A DNA stretch of 64,000 bases from Alicyclobacillus sacchari (lineage in GTDB: Bacteria > Bacillota > Bacilli > Alicyclobacillales > Alicyclobacillaceae). A program made the position numbers and the translations under genes. The notes beneath the pieces were generated by a model that saw only the letters and a list, made by a program, of their open reading frames with translations, searched no databases and had not been told where the DNA came from. Shown here one piece after another: positions 34,819-42,986 of this stretch. Each line of letters begins with the position of its first letter. Within the stretch, counting starts at the first letter, position 1. The stretch is from positions 62,001 to 126,000 of the forward strand of contig NZ_SORF01000008.1 of assembly GCF_004366795.1 (NCBI RefSeq), read 5' to 3'.

Positions 34819-35005
34819 CTCATCCGCAGGTAATTGTACCAATCTTCCATGCGAATGTGGAACGCGTATGAACACAGGCGAAACGGGTATAGCGCACTCG
34901 CGCCAGTGGTACACCAGATCCTAAGGGAAACGTCGAAGCATCCACAGGATGCTTGCGGCAGACCCTCGCTCAACCAGAAAACGAACCACCCTGGGGGGAA
35001 TCGAT

Positions 35006-35356
35006 ATGGAGAAATGGCTGCAATCCTCTGCTTCGGTGCCAAAATACGCTCGAATTTGCGGGCTCGTCGCGCTTTCCATCGCCATCTTGTGCGCCATCAC
35101 GCCGACATTTGGCGTGCTGCGGCTTGAGCCGGCGGCCGTCGTGCTTGGCGCCGTCGCCTTGTTCGGAGGCTTTCGTGGCGTCGGCGCGGGTATCCTCGTC
35201 ATGTGTGCGATGGACCTGATTTTGAGCCCCGCATTTTGGACCAACGTCACTTGGGCGACCAGTCCTTATTCCGTCGTGGATCACTCACTCGCGTACTTTG
35301 ACGTCGTCGGCATCATCGCGATGTCGGCCCTTTTGTTCCGGCGGACGCACGAGTGA
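35006..35356 (+). CDS. Hypothetical membrane protein, 116 residues
   Basis: The ATG at 35006 follows CTGGGGGGAA. Three hydrophobic stretches are visible (ICGLVALSIAILCAITP, EPAAVVLGAVALFGGFRGVG, and a C-terminal AYFDVVGIIAMSALLF), separated by short loops. Unknown function. It runs ahead of the MFS gene on the same strand, 45 bases apart, and may be co-transcribed with it. Confidence 0.7.
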   Translation: MEKWLQSSASVPKYARICGLVALSIAILCAITPTFGVLRLEPAAVVLGAVALFGGFRGVGAGILVMCAMDLILSPAFWTNVTWATSPYSVVDHSLAYFDVVGIIAMSALLFRRTHE

Positions 35357-35401
35357 CGCACAGACAAGGGAGATGCGCACAGCCTGAGAGGGGGACTTCT
35401 T

Positions 35402-36685
35402 ATCGAGGCAGATAAGCGCTGGGACGTCGCGAGCGTCGCGACGATTCCGCTCATTGTAACGCTGGGCAACTCGATGATGATCCCGGTACTTCCTATCCTG
35501 CAGCGCAAGCTCGACATTAGCGCCTTTCAAAGCAGCCTCATCATCACGGCGTATTCGATCATCGCGATCGTTCTCATTCCAGTAGCCGGATTTGTGTCGG
35601 ACCGGATCGGCCGCAAGCGGGTCATCCTACCTGCACTTGCAATGACGGCTGTCGGTGGACTGGTCGCGGGAATCGGAGCAAGCCTGTTTCACAGCTACGG
35701 CTGGGTGCTCGCAGGCCGCTTCATCCAGGGGGCCGGATCCGCCGGAGCCATGCCCATTGCAATGCCGCTCGTCGGAGATATGCTGAAGCGCGACGACGAA
35801 GTCAGTAAGGCGCTTGGTACCATCGAGATGTCAAACACGTTTGGCAAGGTGCTCAGTCCCCTCCTCGGCGCGGCATTGGCAATGTGGGGATTTTCATTGC
35901 CGTTTTACGCCATTCCGGTGCTGTGTCTCATCTCCGGCATCATGGTCGCATGGTGCGTGCGCGTGCCAAAGCGCCGTGGCGAGGAGCTTGCGCGGCCTCC
36001 CAGCGTCTCCGAATTGTTCTCCTTGGTGCACAGACATCTGCGCTGGTTGTTGGCCGTGTTTTTCACCGGTGCCTCAGCGATGTTCGTTTTATTCGGCACG
36101 CTCGTGTATCTATCCGACAGGCTGGAGTCCGATTGGAACATGGACGGCATCCTAAAGGGCCTGATCCTCGCGATTCCACTGGGTTGTTTGTGCCTAACCT
36201 CCTATTTCGCCGGGCGCGTCATTGGCAATCACAAGCGGCGTATGAAATACACAGCTGTCATCGGCGGAATCGTGGCGAGCTGCGGATCGCTCATCGGCGC
36301 CATGGTACCTGGGATGTTCTGGGTCGCTGTTGCCGTGTGTGTCACCGGCATAGGCATTGGTGCCGCCCTGCCAGCCACCGATGCGTTGATTACGGAAAGT
36401 ATCCGTAAAGCGCAACGCGGTTCGATCACGTCTGTCTACACAAGCACCCGTTTCATCGGCGTGGCTGCTGGCCCTCCGGTCGTTTCGTTACTCGCCAGGT
36501 TTGGGCAATCGTGGGTGTTTGGGATCATGGCGGGAGTGTGCCTGTTGGCCGCATGGTATAGCGTGTGGGGCATTCAAGCTGGCACTGGCGGCGGTCGCGG
36601 CCCTGTACATAGGAAATCACGTGACGCTTCCCTGCAGCCTATTCATGAGAAAAGCCCACGATCCATCTTTCGACGGAAAGCATAG
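35402..36685 (+). CDS. MFS transporter with an apparently non-canonical start
   Basis: A DHA1-type MFS protein of about 427 residues with twelve helices. Motif A reads GFVSDRIGRKRVILPALAM, and the helix 4-5 region is AGRFIQGAGSAGAMPIAMP. The first ATG (35474) falls inside helix 1 and has no ribosome site. The frame is open upstream and encodes EADKRWDVASVATIPLIVTL, which completes helix 1. The only strong site, GAGAGGGGG, lies seven bases before an ATC at 35402, so I set the start there as a hypothesis. Conventional callers would place it at 35474. Substrate unknown. Confidence 0.8.
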   Translation: MEADKRWDVASVATIPLIVTLGNSMMIPVLPILQRKLDISAFQSSLIITAYSIIAIVLIPVAGFVSDRIGRKRVILPALAMTAVGGLVAGIGASLFHSYGWVLAGRFIQGAGSAGAMPIAMPLVGDMLKRDDEVSKALGTIEMSNTFGKVLSPLLGAALAMWGFSLPFYAIPVLCLISGIMVAWCVRVPKRRGEELARPPSVSELFSLVHRHLRWLLAVFFTGASAMFVLFGTLVYLSDRLESDWNMDGILKGLILAIPLGCLCLTSYFAGRVIGNHKRRMKYTAVIGGIVASCGSLIGAMVPGMFWVAVAVCVTGIGIGAALPATDALITESIRKAQRGSITSVYTSTRFIGVAAGPPVVSLLARFGQSWVFGIMAGVCLLAAWYSVWGIQAGTGGGRGPVHRKSRDASLQPIHEKSPRSIFRRKA

Positions 36686-36740
36686 AGGGTACATATACAA
36701 TGCGGCTCGCGGTAATCCAATAACTTACACTTCGCTTCGC

Positions 36741-36769
36741 TGGCGATCCCTTGCAAAACGTGTTACACT
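36741..36769 (+). promoter_or_regulatory. Candidate promoter of the structured RNA
   Basis: An extended -10 element TGTTACACT (TACACT at 36764-36769) with a weak TGGCGA 17 bases upstream. It predicts a transcript start near 36776, just before the structured region. Confidence 0.4.
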
Positions 36770-36775
36770 GACGAA

Positions 36776-37002
36776 CACAAACTCCTGTGATGTTGGTGGG
36801 ACATTTTTTGGTTTTAATCTATGGCGAGTAATATGGGAATCCGATTCCAGCTTGAAGATGCCATGCCTCCATGAGTGGAAGGTTGATTCAGGCGATAGGG
36901 TACCCACCTGTGAGAGCAGGTTCAAAACCGATTGTCCCACGGCAGAACGGGGTACATACGAAGCCGTTCCTCGATGCGCAATGCATTGGGGGGCGGTTTT
37001 TT
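36776..37002 (+). ncRNA. ssrS: Structured non-coding RNA, probable 6S RNA
   Basis: This 440-base stretch between two genes has no convincing reading frame but strong RNA structure. Long-range arms pair: GTGGGACA (36796-36803) with TGTCCCAC (36933-36940), GGTTTT (36810-36815) with AAAACC (36924-36929), and ACTCC (36781-36785) with GGGGT (36949-36953). A small hairpin ACCTG/CAGGT sits in the 3' strand of the central open region and is followed by CAAAAC. The same arrangement occurs in 6S RNA, which binds sigma-A RNA polymerase in stationary phase. A strong terminator closes it. The family call rests on architecture, not on a database match. Confidence 0.55.
36964..37002 (+). terminator. Terminator of the structured RNA
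   Basis: CCGTTCCTC pairs with GGGGGGCGG (G-T pairs included), the loop carries an inner ATGC/GCAT stem, and six T residues follow at 36997-37002. Confidence 0.75.
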
Positions 37003-37056
37003 GTTTCCGTACACAACATCTCAAAGCGGCGTGATTCTTCATCCTGATTTGAACGT

Positions 37057-37083
37057 ATAACCCACAGCAGGATCCATATGTTA
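37057..37083 (+). promoter_or_regulatory. Possible mother-cell (sigma-E/K type) promoter of the coat gene
   Basis: CATATGTTA (37075-37083) fits the sigma-K -10 pattern CATAnnnTA and lies 42 bases before the coat gene start. The -35 region is not informative. Confidence 0.4.
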
Positions 37084-37124
37084 ATCGACGAGGAAACAAG
37101 TAATCTCTTTGGGAGGATGATACG

Positions 37125-37754
37125 ATGCAGATGTTGACGCATGAAATGGCAGAACTCAATGAACTTTTGCTCAGCTGCACAAACTCGATTCAGTCGATGG
37201 CGCTGTTTTTGAACCAAGCACAGGATCAGGAACTGCGCGACATGATTGCCAGGCACTACGCGGTGCATGTGCAAGATTACAACATGAAAGTCGAATTTGC
37301 CAAACAGCAACAGGGATCGACCGATACGCTGGACGTTCCCCCGCTGCCGTCCATGCAGCCCATGCCGATGCAATCGATGTCCGTACAGCCTGTGCAACCG
37401 CAGGTCAAGTTGCAACAGCTTGATGATCGCGCCATTACGACGTCGTATCTGCTGACGCTCAAGCGAGCCGGGCGCGAGTACGCGTGGGCCGCGTTCGAGA
37501 CATCCACCGTGCAGATGCGCACGTTTTTGGAAGACGCATTCCGGATGTGCTCGCACCAGGCGTTTGAGGTGTGGCAATACGCGGTCCGCAAAGGCTGGTA
37601 TGCGGCGCAGCAGGCACCCGCTCAGGCCGTACAAACCCTAGCGCAAACCTATCAGGAAGTTCCTTATCATCAGCCTGCCGCCCAATATGCAAGCGGATCG
37701 CAACCACAAACGCAACAAACTGGTATGACGATGCCCGGCCATCGTTATCAATGA
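37125..37754 (+). CDS. CotF-like spore coat protein
   Basis: A 209-residue protein of the Coat_F family. The N-terminal helical region has MAELNELLLSCTNSIQSMAL and LRDMIARHYAVHVQDYNMKV. A Pro/Met/Gln-rich linker (about 68-92) follows, then a second helical part with ITTSYLLTLKRAGREYAWAA and a Gln/Pro-rich tail. GGGAGGATG precedes the ATG. It supports the view that the host forms endospores. Expression in the mother cell late in sporulation is expected from the family and the upstream promoter-like site. Confidence 0.85.
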   Translation: MQMLTHEMAELNELLLSCTNSIQSMALFLNQAQDQELRDMIARHYAVHVQDYNMKVEFAKQQQGSTDTLDVPPLPSMQPMPMQSMSVQPVQPQVKLQQLDDRAITTSYLLTLKRAGREYAWAAFETSTVQMRTFLEDAFRMCSHQAFEVWQYAVRKGWYAAQQAPAQAVQTLAQTYQEVPYHQPAAQYASGSQPQTQQTGMTMPGHRYQ

Positions 37755-37767
37755 CAACAGCCGCGGG

Positions 37768-39045
37768 CTAATCTCCGTTCACCGCTCGCTGCCTCTGCTG
37801 TGTCGCAGCGTCTGGCGACGACAAAGCGGCGTGCAGCGCCTTCGTTTCCTCTGCCTTGAACCGTTTGCCGCGAAGCAACAGAAGCCAGCTGATCGCGGCC
37901 AGTGCGGTGCACAGTAGATACACGTCGCGATACCCGGCCCACTGTGCGATGGCGCCGCCCAGCAAGCTGCCGAGCATCTGCCCTAGGTTGTTCGTATTGC
38001 TGTACAGCGCCGTCGCGGCCCCGGGGGTGCCCGGCATGAAATCCTGCATATAGCTCATGCCGATGCTCACGCTGATGGCGATAAACGTCGCGCAGAGAAG
38101 CTGGAGCGCCAGCATTTCCCATGGTTTCTGGGCAAGCCAGGCGCCTACGTAGTACATAGCACCGCAGACAGAGCCGAATAAAAGCAAAGGCCGCTTTCCG
38201 ATCCGCACACTCAGGACACCGAGCCCAAGAATGATGGGAATTTCGAGGCCCGCGCTCAACGCGACCACAGAGCCCACCACCCTGTCCGAACCATGCAGTT
38301 CCTTCGTCACGAAGAGTGGCATGTACAGTCCATTCATGGACGACGCGGTATAAACGGCAACATAGGAGAGGCACGCGGTCACAATATGACCATCTCGCAA
38401 CATGGCAAACGATTTGATCGGCCGCGAACCCTGAATACCAGCAGGCGGCCGCCGCTCGATCCGCCAAACGACGATCGCAAACACGGCTGCAAATAACAAG
38501 GCTGTCGCGGCGAACAAGCCGGAAAAGTGGCAGACCTGCAACAGATAGGACCCGAGCAAAGGTCCGATGACCCATGCCAATGAAAAGAACGACCTGAGCG
38601 ATGAGGTGGCAAACGTCGCGTCGACTCCCGGCACGCGACTGGCCGTCTCGCGCGCGTACGCGAACAGCTGTGGAAACACCGAAGAGCCAAGCCCGAGCAG
38701 CACAGTCGAAACGATGAGCAGCGGCAAATAGCTGTGCAAGACGAGGAAAACGCCATACCCCAAAGCGGAACAGGCGGCCGAGACGAGCATGATGAACTTC
38801 TTGGCCACCCGTAAATCAGATAACCTGCCGAGCCACGTGCTTGCCAAAATGCCACCGACGCCATTGACACACATGAAGACCCCAAGCTCGGCCGCCGACA
38901 TGTGAACGACATTGGCACCAAACAAAGACAGATAGGGCCTCGTGATGGAAACCCCAATGCCGACAAGCGTGATGGCGAGCACGAGTGTACCGTAGCCAGG
39001 CAACAAACGCGAACCGAGCGAACCAAACCGCAAACGAAAACTCAA
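37768..39045 (-). CDS. MFS sugar-efflux-type transporter (SetA-like)
   Basis: A 425-residue membrane protein with about twelve helices. Motif A is GRLSDLRVAKKFIMLVSA, and the SET-family region is TRPYLSLFGANVVHMSAAEL, with GSLLGGAIAQWAGYRDVYL near the end. I chose the TTG at 39045, which follows GGGAGGGGA at the right spacing; the open frame extends 54 codons further without a site. SET transporters export sugars or sugar analogues. Substrate unknown. Confidence 0.85.
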   Translation of the reverse strand: MSFRLRFGSLGSRLLPGYGTLVLAITLVGIGVSITRPYLSLFGANVVHMSAAELGVFMCVNGVGGILASTWLGRLSDLRVAKKFIMLVSAACSALGYGVFLVLHSYLPLLIVSTVLLGLGSSVFPQLFAYARETASRVPGVDATFATSSLRSFFSLAWVIGPLLGSYLLQVCHFSGLFAATALLFAAVFAIVVWRIERRPPAGIQGSRPIKSFAMLRDGHIVTACLSYVAVYTASSMNGLYMPLFVTKELHGSDRVVGSVVALSAGLEIPIILGLGVLSVRIGKRPLLLFGSVCGAMYYVGAWLAQKPWEMLALQLLCATFIAISVSIGMSYMQDFMPGTPGAATALYSNTNNLGQMLGSLLGGAIAQWAGYRDVYLLCTALAAISWLLLLRGKRFKAEETKALHAALSSPDAATQQRQRAVNGD

Positions 39046-39270
39046 GCCGATCCCCTCCCGGATCAAACTACACCATGGTAGCACCATGGCACGGCCCTTG
39101 AGGATTGCAGATCTGGTCAAAACATGACGAAATTGTGTGTTTGCCGAAATTGGCAGGCCTTGAATCCGCTTCACCTGTTTGGCGGGCTCATGCAAGCTGC
39201 GATACAATTTTTTCGGAATTGAAACGCGGTGCCTAAATGGGGTCTACATCTAAAGAAAGGTGAGGTTCAG

Positions 39271-39804
39271 ATGGAGACAAATAGAGAAGAAAAATTTTGT
39301 AAAGAATCCAGAGCGACAAAGATCCTTCGTGTCTTCCCCTCCGACTTAAACGATCACAACACGATGTTTGGCGGCAAGCTGATGGCCTACATCGACGACG
39401 TGGCTTCGATTTCAGCAGAACGACACGCACGCGCAGAATGCGTCACTGCCTCCACCGACAGCGTCGACTTCTTGCTTCCGATTCGCGAAGGTCATTCCGT
39501 CTGCTTGACGTCGTATGTGACATCGACTGGCCGCAGCTCCATGGAGGTATTCGTCAAGGTGGTCGCCGAGCATCTGCGCACCGGTGAGCGGATGATTGCG
39601 GCGACCGCTTTTCTGACCTTTGTCGCACTCGGGCCAGACGGCCGCCCCGTCCCCGTGCCGAAAGTCGTGCCAGAGTCTCCGGAGGAAAAGAAGCTGCACG
39701 AAACGGCTCCTGCTCGCGCCGAGGCCCGCAAGCGCCACCGCGAACAAAGTAAACTGCTCGCCGAACATCTACGGCCTGACCGCCTCTGGGAGATGGGTAA
39801 CTGA
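39271..39804 (+). CDS. Acyl-CoA thioesterase, hotdog fold
   Basis: A 177-residue YkhA/BACH-type thioesterase that hydrolyses acyl-CoA. The catalytic region NDHNTMFGGKLMAYIDDVAS and the strand TASTDSVDFLLPIREGHSV are typical. The C-terminal 35 residues are charged and helical (SPEEKKLHETAPARAEARKR). AAAGGTGAGG precedes the ATG at 39271. It converges with the following oxidoreductase gene, the two stop codons being adjacent. Confidence 0.92.
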   Translation: METNREEKFCKESRATKILRVFPSDLNDHNTMFGGKLMAYIDDVASISAERHARAECVTASTDSVDFLLPIREGHSVCLTSYVTSTGRSSMEVFVKVVAEHLRTGERMIAATAFLTFVALGPDGRPVPVPKVVPESPEEKKLHETAPARAEARKRHREQSKLLAEHLRPDRLWEMGN

Positions 39805-39805
39805 A

Positions 39806-40804
39806 TCACTTCGCGATTTCGATCCGCTGACGAGACGCCATCGATTGCAAGCACGCGTCGATGACGCGCATGTTCGCGATGGCGTCCGCCGGTTGGAACC
39901 GAAGACTCCCCCCGTTGAGCAACGCATCGGCAAAGTCGTCGGCCTGCAGTGTATACGCGTCCAGATTCGGAAACGCCTCGACGCGCTCGCCACGCGACGT
40001 GATCACCTTAATCGACAGATCTTCACCGACAAACGCATTCGCCACCTCAATTCGCCCATCGCTGCCCAAAACTTCGAGCGTGTTGCGCGGGGCGGCCCAC
40101 ATTGCACAATCAAACGTCAATCCAACAGCGTTCGGGAATTCGACGAGTCCCGACACCATCATGTCCACATCGTCATGCTGCGACGATGTGAAACCGACCG
40201 CCGTCGCGGCCACAGGCTCGTCAGCAAGGATGAGCCGCGCGGCACTGATGGGGTAACAGCCCACATCATAGAGCGATCCGCCGCCCCATTCCCGGCGATA
40301 CCGAACATTGCCGAAATCGGATGCATTGTTGAACGTGAACGTCGCGTGAATGCCGCGAATCACGCCAATCTCGCCGCTTCTCACAATTTGCGAGATGCGT
40401 TCGTAACGCGGATGATGGCGATACATAAACGCCTCGGCGAGAAGAACACCCGCCTTCGCACAGGCCACGACCATCTCCTCAGCTTCCGCCGCCGAGAGCG
40501 CGATCGGCTTCTCGCAAAGCACGTGTTTCCCCGCCTGGGCCGCGCGAATGGTCCATTCCTTGTGCAAGTGATTGGGCAGCGGGATGTACACCGCATCGAC
40601 ATCGCGATCGGCCAGCAACTCTTCGTAGTTTCCATAAGCACGGGCAATGCCAAACTGCGTAGCCGCGGCATCAGCCTTCTCCTGGCTGCGGCTGGCTACA
40701 GCGATCACGCTGCCAGTCTGCGACTTTTGAATGCCAGGAATCACCTTGCGCACCGCGATATCGGCACAGCCAAGCACGCCCCAGCGCAACTTCTGTTTCG
40801 TCAT
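39806..40804 (-). CDS. Gfo/Idh/MocA-family oxidoreductase
   Basis: A 332-residue NAD(P)-dependent sugar or polyol dehydrogenase. The Rossmann motif is WGVLGCADIAVRKVIPG, the conserved EKP motif is VLCEKPIALSAAEAEEM and the active-site Lys/His region includes GGGSLYDVGCYPISAARL. The ATG at 40804 is preferred over the GTG three codons earlier, with GGAG upstream. A cre-like site lies in its promoter region, consistent with sugar metabolism. Substrate unknown. Confidence 0.9.
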   Translation of the reverse strand: MTKQKLRWGVLGCADIAVRKVIPGIQKSQTGSVIAVASRSQEKADAAATQFGIARAYGNYEELLADRDVDAVYIPLPNHLHKEWTIRAAQAGKHVLCEKPIALSAAEAEEMVVACAKAGVLLAEAFMYRHHPRYERISQIVRSGEIGVIRGIHATFTFNNASDFGNVRYRREWGGGSLYDVGCYPISAARLILADEPVAATAVGFTSSQHDDVDMMVSGLVEFPNAVGLTFDCAMWAAPRNTLEVLGSDGRIEVANAFVGEDLSIKVITSRGERVEAFPNLDAYTLQADDFADALLNGGSLRFQPADAIANMRVIDACLQSMASRQRIEIAK

Positions 40805-40888
40805 CCGTCCCACTCCATCCGCTTGTCGATTCTCGTCATCACGAGTCCATTTGCGTCTATGCGATCAGATCATTTGCGACCGTCCGTG

Positions 40889-40902
40889 CCAAAACGCTTT
40901 CA
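40889..40902 (-). promoter_or_regulatory. cre-like operator before the oxidoreductase gene
   Basis: Minus strand TGAAAGCGTTTTGG, next to a TATACT that may be the -10 box. It matches the catabolite-responsive element at twelve of fourteen positions. Confidence 0.45.
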
Positions 40903-40958
40903 GTATAGCAAATTCCTTCCGCACATTTGGCTGTTTGATGACACTCGCGCCATTCTAT

Positions 40959-40987
40959 TTGTGATTTGATGTTGGAACACGTAATAT
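40959..40987 (+). promoter_or_regulatory. Promoter of the WSPKG-repeat lipoprotein gene
   Basis: TTGTGA (40959-40964), a 17-base spacer and TAATAT (40982-40987), 18 bases before the start codon, so the leader is very short. Confidence 0.6.
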
Positions 40988-41005
40988 CAGGCTCGAGGTG
41001 ATTTG

Positions 41006-42253
41006 ATGCGCGGAAATAAACAGGCTATGCGGCTGATCGCCGCCGTTTGTGCCACTGTCATGGTGGTGACAGGGTGCGATTCGGTGAACAAACCGCAGCA
41101 GCCAGAAACGGAAAATGCGCCACCCGCGCGTGTACAACCAGGAGCTCTGGTGGCGGGCGGATCGACAGTCGTCGCAGAATTCGTCAATGGCAAGTGGATC
41201 TACCTACCGGCTGCATCCGTCGTCAATGCACCTTCGTCAGCATTTCAAACGGTGGATGTCTCCGCAACCGGTGAGGTTGCCGCGACGACACCAGGCAATA
41301 GCGACACATTGACCGATGGCAGCAGCGGAAGCGCACTTTGGACCTATCACCGTGGATGGCAACCGGTGCAGATTCAAGGTGATACCAATGTTCAGGTTCA
41401 TGCCTTTGCACCGGATGGAACGCTCTACGCCGCGCCGGACGATGGGCAATTGGCCGGACTATGGAAGAGAACAAGTAAAGGCTGGACACAGGTGAGTGGA
41501 ACTGCCCAACTGGGATACATCACGGCCATCGTTTGGTCGCCAAAGGGCGTCCTCACGGTCGTCTCCATCCCTGACAACGGCGCGACGACCATCTGGCAGC
41601 AAAACGGGCCAACATGGACTGCACTCGGCGGCGAGAACACCCCGTTTGCGGGCGATACGCTGACGGTGCAATGGTCGCCTTCCGGGCAACTCACGGTCGG
41701 TTCCAGCGGCCATGGCCTGTTTGCGTACGACCACGGAAAATGGGTGCCTGCAGGAGGTGTGCCCTCCCCCATTGCCGATGTGCAACAGTTCGCCTGGTCG
41801 CCGCAAGGCCATTTGTACGTTGCCGGCCATACGTCCGGATCGGCCGGACTCTGGGAATTGAGCGGGGGGCGTTGGCACGAAGTAAGCGGCAGCGGCCCAA
41901 CTGTTGGGCAGGACAGGATCCGCGAGTTTGGTTGGTCGCCAAAGGGCGTGTTGACGGTCAGCGACGGCACGGCGTGCCAACTGTTTCAGTTGCAAAACGG
42001 ACGCTGGGTGCGCATCTGGAACAAAACGAAAGCATCCGATCCCGACGCCATGCCGCCCTATTTTGCCTGGTCACCCAAGGGTGTGCTGGTGTGTGACGGA
42101 GGCGATATCGGAGGCCTCTGGCAGGAGGATCAAACTGGTACCTGGACGCTCATAGGAGGCAATGCGTCGCCTTTTCGCGGACAGCGTAATGTCTCGTTTA
42201 CTTGGGCGCCTGCGGGCAGCGCGCAAAATTCAACCCAGAGGCTCCAGGCTTAG
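41006..42253 (+). CDS. Lipoprotein with WSPKG-type repeats (predicted beta-propeller)
   Basis: A 415-residue exported lipoprotein. The signal peptide ends in a lipobox (VVTGC). The mature protein has about seven repeats near every 40-50 residues around a core such as FAWSPKGVLTV: FAPDGTLYA, WSPKGVLTV, WSPSGQLTV, WSPQGHLYV, WSPKGVLTV, WSPKGVLVC and WAPAG. Each is followed by a WxxxxGxW-like strand. This suggests a propeller on the outer surface. CGAGGTG precedes the ATG. The 3' end overlaps the convergent SdpI gene by four bases. Ligand and partner unknown. Confidence 0.8.
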   Translation: MRGNKQAMRLIAAVCATVMVVTGCDSVNKPQQPETENAPPARVQPGALVAGGSTVVAEFVNGKWIYLPAASVVNAPSSAFQTVDVSATGEVAATTPGNSDTLTDGSSGSALWTYHRGWQPVQIQGDTNVQVHAFAPDGTLYAAPDDGQLAGLWKRTSKGWTQVSGTAQLGYITAIVWSPKGVLTVVSIPDNGATTIWQQNGPTWTALGGENTPFAGDTLTVQWSPSGQLTVGSSGHGLFAYDHGKWVPAGGVPSPIADVQQFAWSPQGHLYVAGHTSGSAGLWELSGGRWHEVSGSGPTVGQDRIREFGWSPKGVLTVSDGTACQLFQLQNGRWVRIWNKTKASDPDAMPPYFAWSPKGVLVCDGGDIGGLWQEDQTGTWTLIGGNASPFRGQRNVSFTWAPAGSAQNSTQRLQA

Positions 42254-42756
42254 CCGCGACGAAAATACACGTAGGATAGGACCGTGGCCGCCGCCGCCCA
42301 AGTGAAAATGATTACCAGCGTGCCAAGAATGGCGAAATGCAACGGCACAACCCATGCACAAACGACGCATAACAGGCCCGCCACGACGCCAAGTGCACCT
42401 GCGGCGCGATGGGTGCGCCGCCACGCCTCGTCGCTGGCCAGCGTCCATGGTGTGCGAATGCCCACCAACCAATTTGGTGAGACGCGCGGTAAATAATTGG
42501 CCAAAACGTCGTGTACTGTGCGCGCTTCGGATCGATCCGCCAAAACGTGCCAACACCCGATCAGTGCAAGCATGATGAGAGGCATGACAATGGTCGCCCC
42601 AAATCGGCTCATATAGCCGTTCGGCTTGCCAAAGACATCGAAATCCGTCGCCACGCTGGCGAGTAACTGCGGATACAGGGCTGCACTGACAGCACACACC
42701 ACCACCCAGGCTGCCCACCCCCACCAGGTGATCGCCGATTTCCGCTTATCAGCCAC
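42250..42756 (-). CDS. SdpI/YhfL-family membrane protein
   Basis: A 168-residue membrane protein with about five helices. It has the conserved SdpI core: FGATIVMPLIMLALI, then the loop NWLVGIRTPWTLASDEAWRR followed by THRAAGALGV. In Bacillus subtilis SdpI protects cells from the killing factor SdpC. No sdpABC genes are nearby, so this is an orphan homologue. The GTG at 42756 follows TTTGGAGGTG; the earlier TTG lacks a site. Confidence 0.88.
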   Translation of the reverse strand: MADKRKSAITWWGWAAWVVVCAVSAALYPQLLASVATDFDVFGKPNGYMSRFGATIVMPLIMLALIGCWHVLADRSEARTVHDVLANYLPRVSPNWLVGIRTPWTLASDEAWRRTHRAAGALGVVAGLLCVVCAWVVPLHFAILGTLVIIFTWAAAATVLSYVYFRRG

Positions 42757-42986
42757 CTGTGCCACCTCCAAAGTACCATGCTCTTGGCCTCAGTATGTAG
42801 CCTGTTGGCTATACAGCAATTATGAAATTCACGACGTTTCCAGAGGGATTCGACATCGATGTCACGAAGTTGTGTACCTAACAATTTTATTGTGCTCCAC
42901 TGTTTGCCGACCGCGCGTGGGCCGATAACGACTACAGTGCCCCTGTAACACGCAGGTTTCGCGCTTTGAAGGGATGATTTTTTGAC

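Noticed and set aside
39620-40969. A 449-codon plus-strand frame across the thioesterase end and the oxidoreductase
   Set aside because: It is antisense to a good Gfo/Idh gene and lacks a start site.
42772-42986. Possible c-di-GMP riboswitch before the GGDEF-EAL gene
   Set aside because: I looked for the conserved GEMM core and terminator and found neither.
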